Below are positions 7,618-15,236 of a DNA stretch of 20,397 nucleotides, in pieces (the stretch's first letter is position 1; the number at the start of each line of letters is the position of its first letter). This stretch comes from an uncultured Streptomyces sp. (GTDB taxonomy: Bacteria > Actinomycetota > Actinomycetes > Streptomycetales > Streptomycetaceae): positions 1 through 20,397 of the forward strand of contig CAMLJW010000037.1 of NCBI GenBank assembly GCA_946480485.1, given 5' to 3'. Under the pieces are notes generated by a model that saw only the letters and a program-made list of their open reading frames with translations, was not told where the DNA came from and ran no database searches. Made by a program: the position numbers and the translations under genes.

Positions 7618-9108
7618 ATGGCGCGTTTTGTACGGTCCACAGCGCTGGCCTCGATCGCGGTGCTGGTGGCCGGGTTCGCGGCGGGCTGCGGTGGCGGCCC
7701 GTCCGACGAGGGCGGGCTCACCTCGCAGAAGCTCGCCTGGGGCCGCTGCGAGGCTACGTCGGACGGCCCCGCACCGGGCAGCGGCTGGGAGTGCGCGACG
7801 CTCAAGGCGCCGCTGGACTGGAACAAGCCGACGGGCGAGACGATCGGCATAGCACTGATCCGGGGCAGGTCCACCCAGGAGGGCTCACGCGTCGGCTCGC
7901 TGCTGTTCAACTTCGGCGGCCCCGGCGGCTCGGGCGTCTCCATGCTGCCGTCCTACGCGACTTTGACCTCCAGGCTCCGCGACCGCTACGACCTGGTGAG
8001 CTTCGACCCGCGCGGGGTCGCAGGCAGCAAGGGCGTGCGATGTCGGAACGACAAGGAGATCCAGGCCGCCGAGTCGGTCGACTCCACGCCGGACACCGCA
8101 GCCGAGGAGACGGCGTACTTCAAGGACGCCGCCGACTTCGGCAAGGGCTGCGAGAAGTCGGCCGGCAAGCTCATGGCACATGTCTCGACCACCGACACAG
8201 CCCGCGACATGGACCTGCTGCGCCAGGTGCTCGGGGACGACAAGATGCACTACTTCGGCATCTCGTACGGCACCGAACTGGGCGGCGTGTACGCCCACTT
8301 GTTTCCCCGGAAGGTGGGCCGGCTGGTGCTGGACGCCGTCGTCGACCCGAGCGCCGACACGGTCGGGCATGCCAAGAACCAGACGCGCGGCTTCCAGCGC
8401 GCGCTGGACAACTACCTCAAGTCCGTGGGGCAGGATCCCGAGGAGGGCTCCCAGAAGATCGCGGATCTGCTGCAGAAGATCGATGCCGAGCCGCTGCCGA
8501 CGTCGAGCGGCCGCAAGCTCACGCAGACGCTGGCGCTCACCGGGATAGTCCTGCCGCTCTACAGTGAGCAGACCTGGTCCAGCCTCACCAGCGCGCTGGA
8601 CGCGGCGGAGGAAGGTGACGGATCGGAGCTACTGACGCTCGCCGACGGCTACAACCAGCGTGATGCGACAGGGGAGTACGGCACAACGACGCATTCACAG
8701 CGAGTCATATCGTGCTTGGACGACAAGACGCGGCTGACGTCCGAGAAGACGAAGAAGCTGCTCCCCGAGTTCCGGAAGATATCGCCGGTCTTCGGCGAGT
8801 TCATGGGCTGGGACACGGCCGGCTGGTGCCACGAATGGCCTGTGGCCGGTCAGCACGAGACGCCGGAGGTCAGCGCGCCCGGAGCCGGTCCCATCCTTGT
8901 GGTGGGCAACACCGGCGACCCTGCGACGCCCTACGAGGGCGCCCACAAGATGGCGGACGAGTTGGGCAAGGATGTCGGTATCGAGCTGACGTGGAGGGGC
9001 GAGGGGCACGGGGCGTACGGGCACGGGAGCTCCTGCGTGGACGACACGGTCAACGCGTACCTGCTGAAGGGGACGGTGCCGAACGACGGCACCGTCTGCC
9101 AGTCGTAG
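7618..9108 (+). CDS. Secreted lipoprotein alpha/beta-hydrolase, tripeptidyl aminopeptidase (S33, SlpD/SlpE/Tap-like), copy 2
   Basis: 496 aa, a tandem paralogue of the gene just upstream. The signal peptide ends in AAGC with Cys24, predicting a lipoprotein. Catalytic triad candidates are Ser216 in GISYGTELGG, Asp434 in NTGDPATP and His464 in GEGHGAY. It is slightly shorter because the Pro/Gly segment after the lipobox and one Cys-containing loop are missing. ATG at 7618 follows GAGGGGAAGGA; an in-frame GTG at 7588 would put ten non-signal residues in front and is less likely. A TACTAT element at 7558-7563 could be a -10 box, but no -35 is evident, so this gene may be co-transcribed or separately started. 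It ends before a bidirectional terminator facing moeZ. Confidence 0.9.
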   Translation: MARFVRSTALASIAVLVAGFAAGCGGGPSDEGGLTSQKLAWGRCEATSDGPAPGSGWECATLKAPLDWNKPTGETIGIALIRGRSTQEGSRVGSLLFNFGGPGGSGVSMLPSYATLTSRLRDRYDLVSFDPRGVAGSKGVRCRNDKEIQAAESVDSTPDTAAEETAYFKDAADFGKGCEKSAGKLMAHVSTTDTARDMDLLRQVLGDDKMHYFGISYGTELGGVYAHLFPRKVGRLVLDAVVDPSADTVGHAKNQTRGFQRALDNYLKSVGQDPEEGSQKIADLLQKIDAEPLPTSSGRKLTQTLALTGIVLPLYSEQTWSSLTSALDAAEEGDGSELLTLADGYNQRDATGEYGTTTHSQRVISCLDDKTRLTSEKTKKLLPEFRKISPVFGEFMGWDTAGWCHEWPVAGQHETPEVSAPGAGPILVVGNTGDPATPYEGAHKMADELGKDVGIELTWRGEGHGAYGHGSSCVDDTVNAYLLKGTVPNDGTVCQS

Positions 9109-9136
9109 TCGGAGCAGCCCGGCCACCAGCCGGAAA

Positions 9137-9175
9137 GGGGCCCGGCACACCCCTTGCCCCTTGGTGCCGAGCCCC
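9137..9175. terminator. Bidirectional terminator between convergent peptidase and moeZ genes
   Basis: GGGGCCCGGCAC (9137-9148) pairs with GTGCCGAGCCCC (9164-9175), 11 of 12 positions, loop 15 bases. It lies 28 bases after one stop and 20 bases after the other, as expected for a shared terminator. Confidence 0.75.
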
Positions 9176-9195
9176 TCTCCACACTGCGCCTGGTC

Positions 9196-10374
9196 CTAGT
9201 ACACCGGCTTCTCGGGCTCGATCTGGTTGACCCAGCCGATCACGCCGCCACCGACATGCACCGCGTCCGCGAAACCAGCGGACTTGAGCACGGCCAGGAC
9301 TTCCGCACTGCGGACGCCCGTCTTGCAGTGCAGGACAATCTTCTTGTTCTGCGGCAGGCTCTCCAGGGCGGTGCCCATGAGGAACTCGTTCTTCGGGATC
9401 AGCCTGGCGCCGGGAATCGAGACGATCTCGTACTCGTTGATCTCGCGAACGTCGATGATCTCGATGTTCTCGCCGTCGTCGATCCACTCCTTGAGCTGCT
9501 TGGGAGTGATCGTCGAGCCGGCGGCCGCCTCCTGGGCCTCTTCGGAGACGACGCCGCAGAAGGCCTCGTAGTCGATGAGCTCGGTGACGGTGGGGTTGTC
9601 GCCGCAGACGGCGCAGTTCGGGTCCTTGCGAACCTTGACCTGGCGGTACTGCATCTCCAGGGCGTCGTAGATCATCAGGCGGCCGAGGAGCGGCTCACCG
9701 ATGCCCGCGAGGAGCTTGATGGCCTCGTTGACCTGGATGGAGCCGATGGACGCGCACAGCACGCCCAGGACGCCGCCCTCGGCGCAGGAGGGGACCATAC
9801 CCGGCGGCGGGGGCTCCGGGTAGAGGCAGCGGTAGCAGGGGCCGTGCTCGGACCAGAAGACGGAGGCCTGGCCGTCGAAGCGGTAGATCGAGCCCCAGAC
9901 ATACGGCTTGTTGAGGAGCACGCACGCGTCGTTGACCAGGTAGCGGGTCGCGAAGTTGTCCGTGCCGTCGACGATCAGGTCGTACTGGCTGAAGATCTCC
10001 ATCACGTTGTCGGCCTCGAGCCGCTCTTCGTGAAGGATCACGTTGACGTACGGGTTGATGCCGAGCACGCTGTCGCGGGCCGACTGGGCCTTGGACCGGC
10101 CGATGTCGGCCTGGCTGTGGATGATCTGACGCTGCAGGTTCGACTCGTCGACCTCGTCGAACTCCACGATGCCGAGCGTGCCGACGCCGGCCGCAGCCAG
10201 GTACATGAGGGCCGGAGAGCCCAGGCCGCCGGCGCCCACACAGAGCACCTTGGCGTTCTTCAGCCGCTTCTGCCCGTCCATCCCCACATCGGGGATGATC
10301 AGGTGGCGGGAGTACCTGCGGACCTCGTCTACGGTGAGCTCAGGAGCTGGCTCGACCAGGGGTGGCAGCGACAC
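9196..10374 (-). CDS. moeZ: Adenylyltransferase/sulfurtransferase MoeZ (ThiF/MoeB E1-like domain plus rhodanese)
   Basis: 392 aa, typical length. The N-terminal E1-like domain has the nucleotide-binding VGAGGLGSPA loop (about 46-55), the ESNLQRQ segment, VDGTDNF, and two zinc CxxC pairs (CYRC and CAVC). The C-terminal rhodanese domain carries the persulfide Cys350 in HCKTGVRSAE. MoeZ adenylates the C-terminal Gly-Gly of small sulfur-carrier proteins and hands them sulfur. In actinobacteria it serves several carriers (MoaD for molybdopterin, CysO-type for cysteine, ThiS-type), as known for the family. GTG at 10374 has GGAG 5 bases upstream. It is the downstream neighbour of the decayed spherulin gene, 63 bases away; whether it has its own promoter there is not clear. 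Confidence 0.96.
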   Translation of the reverse strand: MSLPPLVEPAPELTVDEVRRYSRHLIIPDVGMDGQKRLKNAKVLCVGAGGLGSPALMYLAAAGVGTLGIVEFDEVDESNLQRQIIHSQADIGRSKAQSARDSVLGINPYVNVILHEERLEADNVMEIFSQYDLIVDGTDNFATRYLVNDACVLLNKPYVWGSIYRFDGQASVFWSEHGPCYRCLYPEPPPPGMVPSCAEGGVLGVLCASIGSIQVNEAIKLLAGIGEPLLGRLMIYDALEMQYRQVKVRKDPNCAVCGDNPTVTELIDYEAFCGVVSEEAQEAAAGSTITPKQLKEWIDDGENIEIIDVREINEYEIVSIPGARLIPKNEFLMGTALESLPQNKKIVLHCKTGVRSAEVLAVLKSAGFADAVHVGGGVIGWVNQIEPEKPVY

Positions 10375-10437
10375 GGGGACTCCGTTGGTCGGTCAATCAC
10401 TACGGTTGTTCTTCCCGTAACACTGCCACGCCCTTCT

Positions 10438-10775
10438 TCATTCCGAGACACCCGTTCCGACCAGCGAGACGATTTCGTCCCAGTAGCGGGCATGGTTTCC
10501 CACGGGTCGGCGCGTTCGCAGCGGTCCGTCCGGTCGGTGACGTAGATCGTCGAGGCACCCTGCCGGCGGGCGATGCGCAGCGCCTCCTCGAGAGGGCCAC
10601 GGGGCACGCTGTGCACGAAGTGGCAGAAGCGCCCGGGCGGACAAATCGGCGGTCCACTCCGCCACCTGCGACCAGCGACGCCCCGCCGCAGCCGGGCAGT
10701 GCGAGCGCGAATGCCGAAGCCGAGTCCTGCATCGGTGCTCGCGATGACCGTTGCGGCGCTGGTCAGATACGGCAT
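10438..10775 (-). pseudogene. Decayed spherulation-specific family 4 (GH135-like) gene
   Basis: Remnants of a spherulin-4 TIM-barrel protein lie in two frames. The ATG at 10775 has a perfect GGAGG (10780-10784) and overlaps the epimerase stop, as an intact coupled gene would. About 24 N-terminal residues ending GLGFGI are kept. The sequence then jumps to RWSQVAEWTAD in another frame. A +1 shift near 10641-10646 leads into PPGRFCHFVHSVPRGPLEEA and TDRTDRCERADPWETMP, and a -1 shift near 10485-10490 restores YWDEIVSLVGTGVSE and a TGA at 10438. Intact Streptomyces members are, from memory, about 240 aa, so 350-400 bases of the middle are missing. Read naively, the ATG frame gives 148 residues ending at 10329, inside moeZ. 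Family identity rests on recalled motifs. Confidence 0.75.
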
Positions 10776-11722
10776 GCCGCCTCCATCCAGATGTCGGCGA
10801 GGGACTCTTCGAGGTTGATCCGGGGTCGCCAGCCGAGCCGGTCGCGTGCGGTGCGCACGTCGGCCTGCTGCCAGTTGCCGCAGCCGTCCGGGTAGGGGTA
10901 CGCGGTCGCGGCCGTGTGCTCTGGTTCGGATCGCGGGTGCCCGATGGCCGACCTGATCGGTGAGAGCGGTGCGTCAAGTTCATACAGCGCGCCGCCGTAG
11001 CCGGCCACGCGCGCGAGGACGGCGGCCGCGTCCCGGAGGCGTACGGCACGTCCGGAGCCGATGTTGATGACGCCCTGTGCGGCGGAGAGCGAGGCGGCGT
11101 GGACGGCCCGCGCGACATCACGTACGTCGATGAAGTCGCGCTGCACGCCGAGTCCGCCGAGCTTGAGTTCGCCGTCGCCGGACTGCATGGCGCGCCGCAT
11201 GGCTTCGGCGAGGCGGCCGAGGGGCGAGCCGGCGGGGGTGCCGGGTCCAGCGGGCGAGAACACGCGCAGGACGACGGCGTCCAGGCCGGAGCCCAGAACG
11301 AGCTCCGTGCCGGCGAGCTTACTGACCCCGTACGGGCCGCCGGGGCGCGGCACGGCGTCCTCGGCCGTGCAGGAGCCGGGCTGGCTGGGGCCGTACTCGG
11401 CGCCGCAGCCGATCTGGACGAGGCGTGCCCGGCAGCCACTGCGGCGTAGGGCCACACAGACTGTGGCCACGGCCACGGTGTTGTGCCGGGTCAGCTCGCG
11501 GGCGCCGCCGCGAGTGGCGCCGGCGCAGTTGATGACGACGCCGGGGTGCACCGCGTCCAGGAAGCGGGTGAGCGCGCCCGGGCTGCCGCTGGCGAGGTCG
11601 AAGCGTACGTCCGCGTCGTCGCCCCGGCCGAGAGCGGTGAGCTGCACCGCCGGGTCGGCGAGGAGGCGGTCGGCGACGAACCGGCCCAGGTATCCGTTGG
11701 CTCCGATCAGCAGCACCCTCAT
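10763..11722 (-). CDS. NAD(P)-dependent epimerase/dehydratase (extended SDR)
   Basis: 319 aa. Rossmann motif LIGANGYLGRFV at the N-terminus (GxxGxxG, residues 7-13), INCAGAT, and the catalytic YGVSK (Tyr131, Lys135). The usual Ser/Thr before it lies in an IGCGAEYG segment, where Cys106 takes the place often held by Ser. DVRFDLAS and RDFIDVRDVARAV are typical of nucleotide-sugar epimerases and dehydratases. The exact sugar cannot be read from sequence. ATG at 11722 has GGGAG with 7-base spacing, and its first bases overlap the TGA of a 15-codon ORF (ATGA). Its own 3' end contains the start and ribosome site of the spherulin remnant. Gene order points to supplying an activated sugar for the PelF-like transferase upstream (inference). 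Confidence 0.88.
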   Translation of the reverse strand: MRVLLIGANGYLGRFVADRLLADPAVQLTALGRGDDADVRFDLASGSPGALTRFLDAVHPGVVINCAGATRGGARELTRHNTVAVATVCVALRRSGCRARLVQIGCGAEYGPSQPGSCTAEDAVPRPGGPYGVSKLAGTELVLGSGLDAVVLRVFSPAGPGTPAGSPLGRLAEAMRRAMQSGDGELKLGGLGVQRDFIDVRDVARAVHAASLSAAQGVINIGSGRAVRLRDAAAVLARVAGYGGALYELDAPLSPIRSAIGHPRSEPEHTAATAYPYPDGCGNWQQADVRTARDRLGWRPRINLEESLADIWMEAACRI

Positions 11723-11766
11723 CGGGCGGCTCCCGGGGTGGATTCTCCGATGCGGAGGGTGATCAT
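11719..11766 (-). CDS. 15-codon leader ORF translationally coupled to the epimerase
   Basis: ATG at 11766 is preceded by AAGGAG (11774-11779) with 7-base spacing, the best ribosome site of this operon. It encodes MITLRIGESTPGAAR and ends with TGA overlapping the epimerase ATG as ATGA. There is no run of a single amino acid that would suggest classic attenuation. Its likely role is to load ribosomes onto the epimerase start. Alternatively the ribosome site is a relic of a lost upstream gene. Confidence 0.5.
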   Translation of the reverse strand: MITLRIGESTPGAAR

Positions 11767-11810
11767 TCGTGTTCTCCTTCAGGAGTGCTGCCGTGGTGTC
11801 GTCAGGACGG

Positions 11811-11867
11811 CCCGCGGAGTGTGACCCGCGGGAGGTGTGCGCTCGGCACAGGGCTTCGGCACCGAGC
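11811..11867 (-). terminator. Two small hairpins between membrane protein and epimerase genes
   Basis: CCCGCGG (11811-11817) pairs perfectly with CCGCGGG (11826-11832), and GCTCGG (11841-11846) with CCGAGC (11862-11867). Both lie in the 191-base gap between the membrane protein stop and the epimerase start. They could reduce read-through to the leader ORF and epimerase; neither has a T-tract. Confidence 0.4.
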
Positions 11868-11913
11868 TGAGATGCGGTTCGTGGCGTCCCGCCGCGTCCG
11901 GGTGATGCCCGGT

Positions 11914-13275
11914 TCACGGCGTCCCGACGCGGTCCGCGTGGGCCGAGGCCCGGGTGAGCCTGCTGGTCGCGTGGACCAGCAGCACAAGCGCCGCGGCCCC
12001 GCACACGAGGGCGGGCACGACGCCGGGCCCCCAGAGGCCGACCGCGGTCTCAACGGGCACGGCCAGGAAGGAACAACCGGGCAGGCGGCCCGCGAAGGCA
12101 GTCGCGAGAGCCGTCGCCTCGGTCGCGCCGACGGCGGCGAGTACGACGGCGGGGGCGTGCGGGAAGCCGTGCGCGGTGAGCAGCCGGGCGGGCAGCAGAA
12201 GCGCGCCGAGTCCGGCGGCTTGGGCGAACCCGACAGACTCGCCCAGCACGGCCCGGCACAGCGCGAGCAGCCCGCCCAGGGCACAGAGGAACAGCCCGAA
12301 CATGCCCAGGAGCAGCGGCTTCACGGAGGCGGTGAACTCCTCCAGGCCTCGGCTGGCGGCCAGCCTGCGCCGGGCGCGTACGGCGAAGAGGTGGACGCAC
12401 CATGCCGCCGGGGCGCAGGCCAGGGTGAGGGCCAGGACGGACGCGAGGGCCATCGGCCAGGGGCCGTTGGGGCCGCCGTTGGGCAGGCCGATCGGTCCGC
12501 CCGCGATGCCGGCGCTGAGCAGTCCGTCGCCGAGGACCGCGTACACGAGGAGCCAGCATGTCCACGCGCGCGTGCCCGTTGTCGTGCGCCACGCGCGCGT
12601 GATGTGCAGGGGGCCGCGGCGGAGGGTCACGCGCAGTCCCAGGGCGACGGCGAGGGCGCCCACGACCGCGACCAGGAGACGCGTCTGCCCCTCCGTGAGC
12701 CGCAGCCCGGTCACTGCCGCCGCGCACAGGGCGCCCGGCAGCAGGGCGAGGAGGGCACGGTCGGCGCTCACCGTCGGGACGTCGGCCGCCGCCGCCGGGA
12801 CGTCGGGTGCCGCCGCCGGGGCCGTCTCGCCGTCGCGGGGCACGCGCGCGTACATCTCCTCCGCCAGCGAGAAGACGTCCCGGTGCCGGAAGCGAGCAGC
12901 GGTCCGATCGGTCACGCCGTGCGCCTCCAACTCCGCCGCGATCTCCAACGGATCCACGGCCCGTGTGCACAGCGCGCGGTGACGGTGCATCAGGGCTTTC
13001 ACGGGGTCCACGGTGCCTCGGCGAGTGGGGGGCTTACGGTCGTCCTGGACTTCGTTCGTGGGGAAGGTTTGTGCCGACGGCACACGGGAGTCGGCCGCCG
13101 GCGCCGGGGCGGTGGACGCGTCGGCCCGGCCCGAAATTTCGGCGGCGGAACCGTCCGGCGTGCCCGCGGCGGCTCGCGCCCCTGTGGTCATAAGCCAGTC
13201 CTCCGAGCGCGCGTCCGATGCTCCGGGTCCTCCCGGCGGCCGGGGCAGGTCCTTGTAGGGTCGCCGCGTGCTCAT
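11914..13275 (-). CDS. Polytopic membrane protein with soluble N-terminal region, function unknown
   Basis: 453 aa. Residues 1-90 are disordered and Pro/Ala-rich. Residues 90-147 form a conserved-looking soluble motif (LMHRHRALCTRAVDPLEIAAELE, then GVTDRTAARFRHRDVFSLAEEM, split here) that I recall at the start of several Streptomyces membrane proteins. About eight helices follow, near 173-190, 199-214, 238-256, 274-298, 317-343, 349-368, 374-396 and 408-437. Its ATG at 13275 overlaps the glycosyltransferase stop as ATGA and has GGGGAGGGG upstream, so it is translationally coupled to that gene. An ATG at 13191 is a less likely start. Position suggests export or assembly of the transferase's polysaccharide. 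PelG, the usual partner of PelF, has about 12 helices, so this is not clearly a PelG. No catalytic motif was recognised. Confidence 0.8.
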   Translation of the reverse strand: MSTRRPYKDLPRPPGGPGASDARSEDWLMTTGARAAAGTPDGSAAEISGRADASTAPAPAADSRVPSAQTFPTNEVQDDRKPPTRRGTVDPVKALMHRHRALCTRAVDPLEIAAELEAHGVTDRTAARFRHRDVFSLAEEMYARVPRDGETAPAAAPDVPAAAADVPTVSADRALLALLPGALCAAAVTGLRLTEGQTRLLVAVVGALAVALGLRVTLRRGPLHITRAWRTTTGTRAWTCWLLVYAVLGDGLLSAGIAGGPIGLPNGGPNGPWPMALASVLALTLACAPAAWCVHLFAVRARRRLAASRGLEEFTASVKPLLLGMFGLFLCALGGLLALCRAVLGESVGFAQAAGLGALLLPARLLTAHGFPHAPAVVLAAVGATEATALATAFAGRLPGCSFLAVPVETAVGLWGPGVVPALVCGAAALVLLVHATSRLTRASAHADRVGTP

Positions 13276-15155
13276 CGCGGCCCCTCCCCGGCGGGCACCG
13301 GCTCCTGAGCCGAGCAGGAGACTGCCGGATCCGGGGCGTTCGAGGCTTCCGAACTGCTCCAGGCCGCGGGGGCTGTCGAGGGGGATCGCCGCGCCGCCCA
13401 CCTCGGTGTGCCGCCCGCCGCCACGAGGCGCGTCCCCGGCTCGGCCCTCCGCCCGGGCACATGTGCCTCGGCCCGTACGGTGAACGGCAGGGGCTCACCC
13501 GTACCGTCGACGCCGAGTCGACGCTCAGGCTCATGAGAGACTATTTCCAGATAAATGCTGTCGAAGGCTGCGATGTTCTGCTCGACGGTGAACAGTTCGA
13601 GGGCACGCGCGCGTGCCGCCGCTCCCAGGCGTTCGCGGCGCTCGGGGTCGCGCAGCAGGGCGACGCACGCCTCGGCGAGCGCGCGCGGATTGCGCGGCGG
13701 CACCACCAGACCCGTACCGCCGATGACCTCCACGACTGCGCCGACGTCCGTGGACACCGTGGCGCGCCCGCAGAACATCGCCTCGACGAGGCTGATCGGG
13801 AAGCCCTCGACGACGCTCGACAGGACGACCACGGCCCCGGTCGCGTATGCCTCGGCGACGCTCGGCATCTGCGGCCCGCCGATCTCCTCGAAGGAGACCG
13901 GGTTGTCGCCGACCGCGTGCAATCCTTCCGCCTCGTCGGGAAAGAGCTGGGCCGCCAGGGCCTTGCAGTGGGCGAGATAGGACGCACCGTCCGACCCCTC
14001 GACGGGCGCGCCGACGATCCGCAGCATCGCCCTGGGCTGCTCCTTGCGGATCTCCGCGAAGGCGTGCAGCAGCGAGATCAGATCCTTGGCGGGCTCGATC
14101 CGCCCGACCCAGACCAGCGTGACCGGATCGGCGCATCCCCCTCGCTCGCCCACGTCCCAGAAGCGGGACGCGTCCATGCCCGGATAGACCGTACGGAGTT
14201 TGGCGCGGTCGGCGCCGCACCGCTCCTGCCAGCGGCGGGCGTGCATGTTGCCGGGCGTGATGAGCGCGGCCTGCCGGTAGACCTCGGCCGTGAGCCGACC
14301 GTGGAACGCCGCTAGCAGAGCCCGAGCCGAAGGCGACGGCTCACGAGAACCACCAGGACGACCAGAACAACGCGAGCCACGACAGCAGCGGCAGCCACGG
14401 CAGGAGCCACACGAACCACCCATACCAGCAGGGCCGCTGGCGCCGTGAGAGCCTCGCGCGCTCAGATAGTGCGCCCGTAACTGCACCCCGTACTCCGTGA
14501 CCAGCAGCGGCACCCCCGAGAAACGCCGTGCGAGCAGCCCGGGCACAGCCACCGCGCCACCGGACGTGGCGTGGCACAGGTCGACGGAACCGAGCCCGCC
14601 CGCCTCCGCGTACCAGTCGAGCGACAGGGGGCGCAGGGTGCGCTCCACCTGGGCGGCGACAGTCAGCAGGTCGAGTACGCGTGCGTCCCGGGCCGGGCGC
14701 AGGGCGCCGGGCGCACGACAGGCGCTCTCGAGGGCGCGTACCGCTGCCTCGGAGCGCAGGGCGCCGACCAAACCGCCGCCCTCGTCGCGGGCGAGCTCCG
14801 CAAGCCCGTACAGCGCACTGCCGAAACGGTCCGCCATACCCGCGCCGGCATCCCCGAAGCCGCCGCCCGCGCAAACAGCCGCCGCCAACTCCCCATAGCA
14901 CTCGGCGAACCGTCGCCGCGCCCGTCGTCCGTACCCGACACCGTCGTCGTCCGCGGTCCACAGCGGCACGGTGCGGACGCGGCTGACCCGGGGAGGGAGC
15001 GGGATCGAGCCCGCGTCCTCCTGGCGCCCGCTCGGGCCGAGTGCGTAGATGTCGAAATCATGGTGTTTGAGCCCGCGCACGAGCCGGTCGCACCAGAGCC
15101 TGGCGTCACCGCTCACATATGGATAGCCACCCTCCGTAAGCAGTCCGATGCGCAC
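13272..15155 (-). CDS. GT4 glycosyltransferase with PelF-type (DUF3492) N-terminal domain
   Basis: 627 aa. The N-terminus RIGLLTEGGYPYVSGDARLW is typical of the DUF3492/PelF family, and LLVTEYG (217-223) corresponds to the family's TEHG-like segment. The GT-B C-terminal domain (about 343-540) has WVGRIEPAKDL, GPQMPSVAEAYATGAVVVLSS and the EGFPISLVEAM signature with its E-x7-E pair (Glu450, Glu458). PelF is a soluble cytoplasmic enzyme that polymerises UDP-GalNAc/GlcNAc. Residues 235-272 are a Cys/Gly/Ser/Arg-rich insert and the last 80 residues are a low-complexity tail. Leu226 is encoded by TTA (14478-14480). GTG at 15155 follows AGAGG with 7-base spacing. It is the first gene of the operon; its stop is ATGA-overlapped by the membrane protein start. 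Confidence 0.88.
   Translation of the reverse strand: MRIGLLTEGGYPYVSGDARLWCDRLVRGLKHHDFDIYALGPSGRQEDAGSIPLPPRVSRVRTVPLWTADDDGVGYGRRARRRFAECYGELAAAVCAGGGFGDAGAGMADRFGSALYGLAELARDEGGGLVGALRSEAAVRALESACRAPGALRPARDARVLDLLTVAAQVERTLRPLSLDWYAEAGGLGSVDLCHATSGGAVAVPGLLARRFSGVPLLVTEYGVQLRAHYLSARGSHGASGPAGMGGSCGSCRGCRCCRGSRCSGRPGGSREPSPSARALLAAFHGRLTAEVYRQAALITPGNMHARRWQERCGADRAKLRTVYPGMDASRFWDVGERGGCADPVTLVWVGRIEPAKDLISLLHAFAEIRKEQPRAMLRIVGAPVEGSDGASYLAHCKALAAQLFPDEAEGLHAVGDNPVSFEEIGGPQMPSVAEAYATGAVVVLSSVVEGFPISLVEAMFCGRATVSTDVGAVVEVIGGTGLVVPPRNPRALAEACVALLRDPERRERLGAAARARALELFTVEQNIAAFDSIYLEIVSHEPERRLGVDGTGEPLPFTVRAEAHVPGRRAEPGTRLVAAGGTPRWAARRSPSTAPAAWSSSEASNAPDPAVSCSAQEPVPAGEGPR
14340..14453 (-). 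repeat. Low-complexity Cys-rich insert within the glycosyltransferase
   Basis: Residues 235-272 run through repeated GSC, RGC and SRC triplets, seven Cys in about 22 residues, from a repetitive tract of TGGCTCCTGCCGTGG-like units. The same DNA in the -1 frame would encode a Trp/Leu-rich hydrophobic stretch. PelF relatives, as I recall, pass directly from the LRAHYL segment to ALLAAFHGRL here. It looks like slippage-born expansion. Confidence 0.6.
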
Positions 15156-15182
15156 GAGTACACCTCTGATCTCCCGTATGGG

Positions 15183-15206
15183 GAGCCGCCGTTGATACGA
15201 CGGCTC
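15183..15206. promoter_or_regulatory. 24-base near-perfect palindrome upstream of the glycosyltransferase
   Basis: GAGCCGCCGT / ACGACGGCTC pair at 9 of 10 positions around a TGAT centre. It lies 28 bases before the GTG start, in the leader or promoter, and may be an operator or a leader hairpin. Confidence 0.4.
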
Positions 15207-15236
15207 GCAGCGGGGACGAACGTACGCGGACATGGC

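Noticed and set aside
10329..10775. Intact 148-aa protein overlapping the moeZ start
   Set aside because: Its second half switches to non-family sequence after WETMP and lacks the family C-terminus, which lies in another frame; it is better explained as a pseudogene.
11785..13308. A 507-codon plus-strand ORF opposite the polytopic membrane protein
   Set aside because: Composition is that of an antisense shadow (Arg, Gly, Gln rich), with no motif; the minus strand has coupled start, ribosome site and membrane helices.
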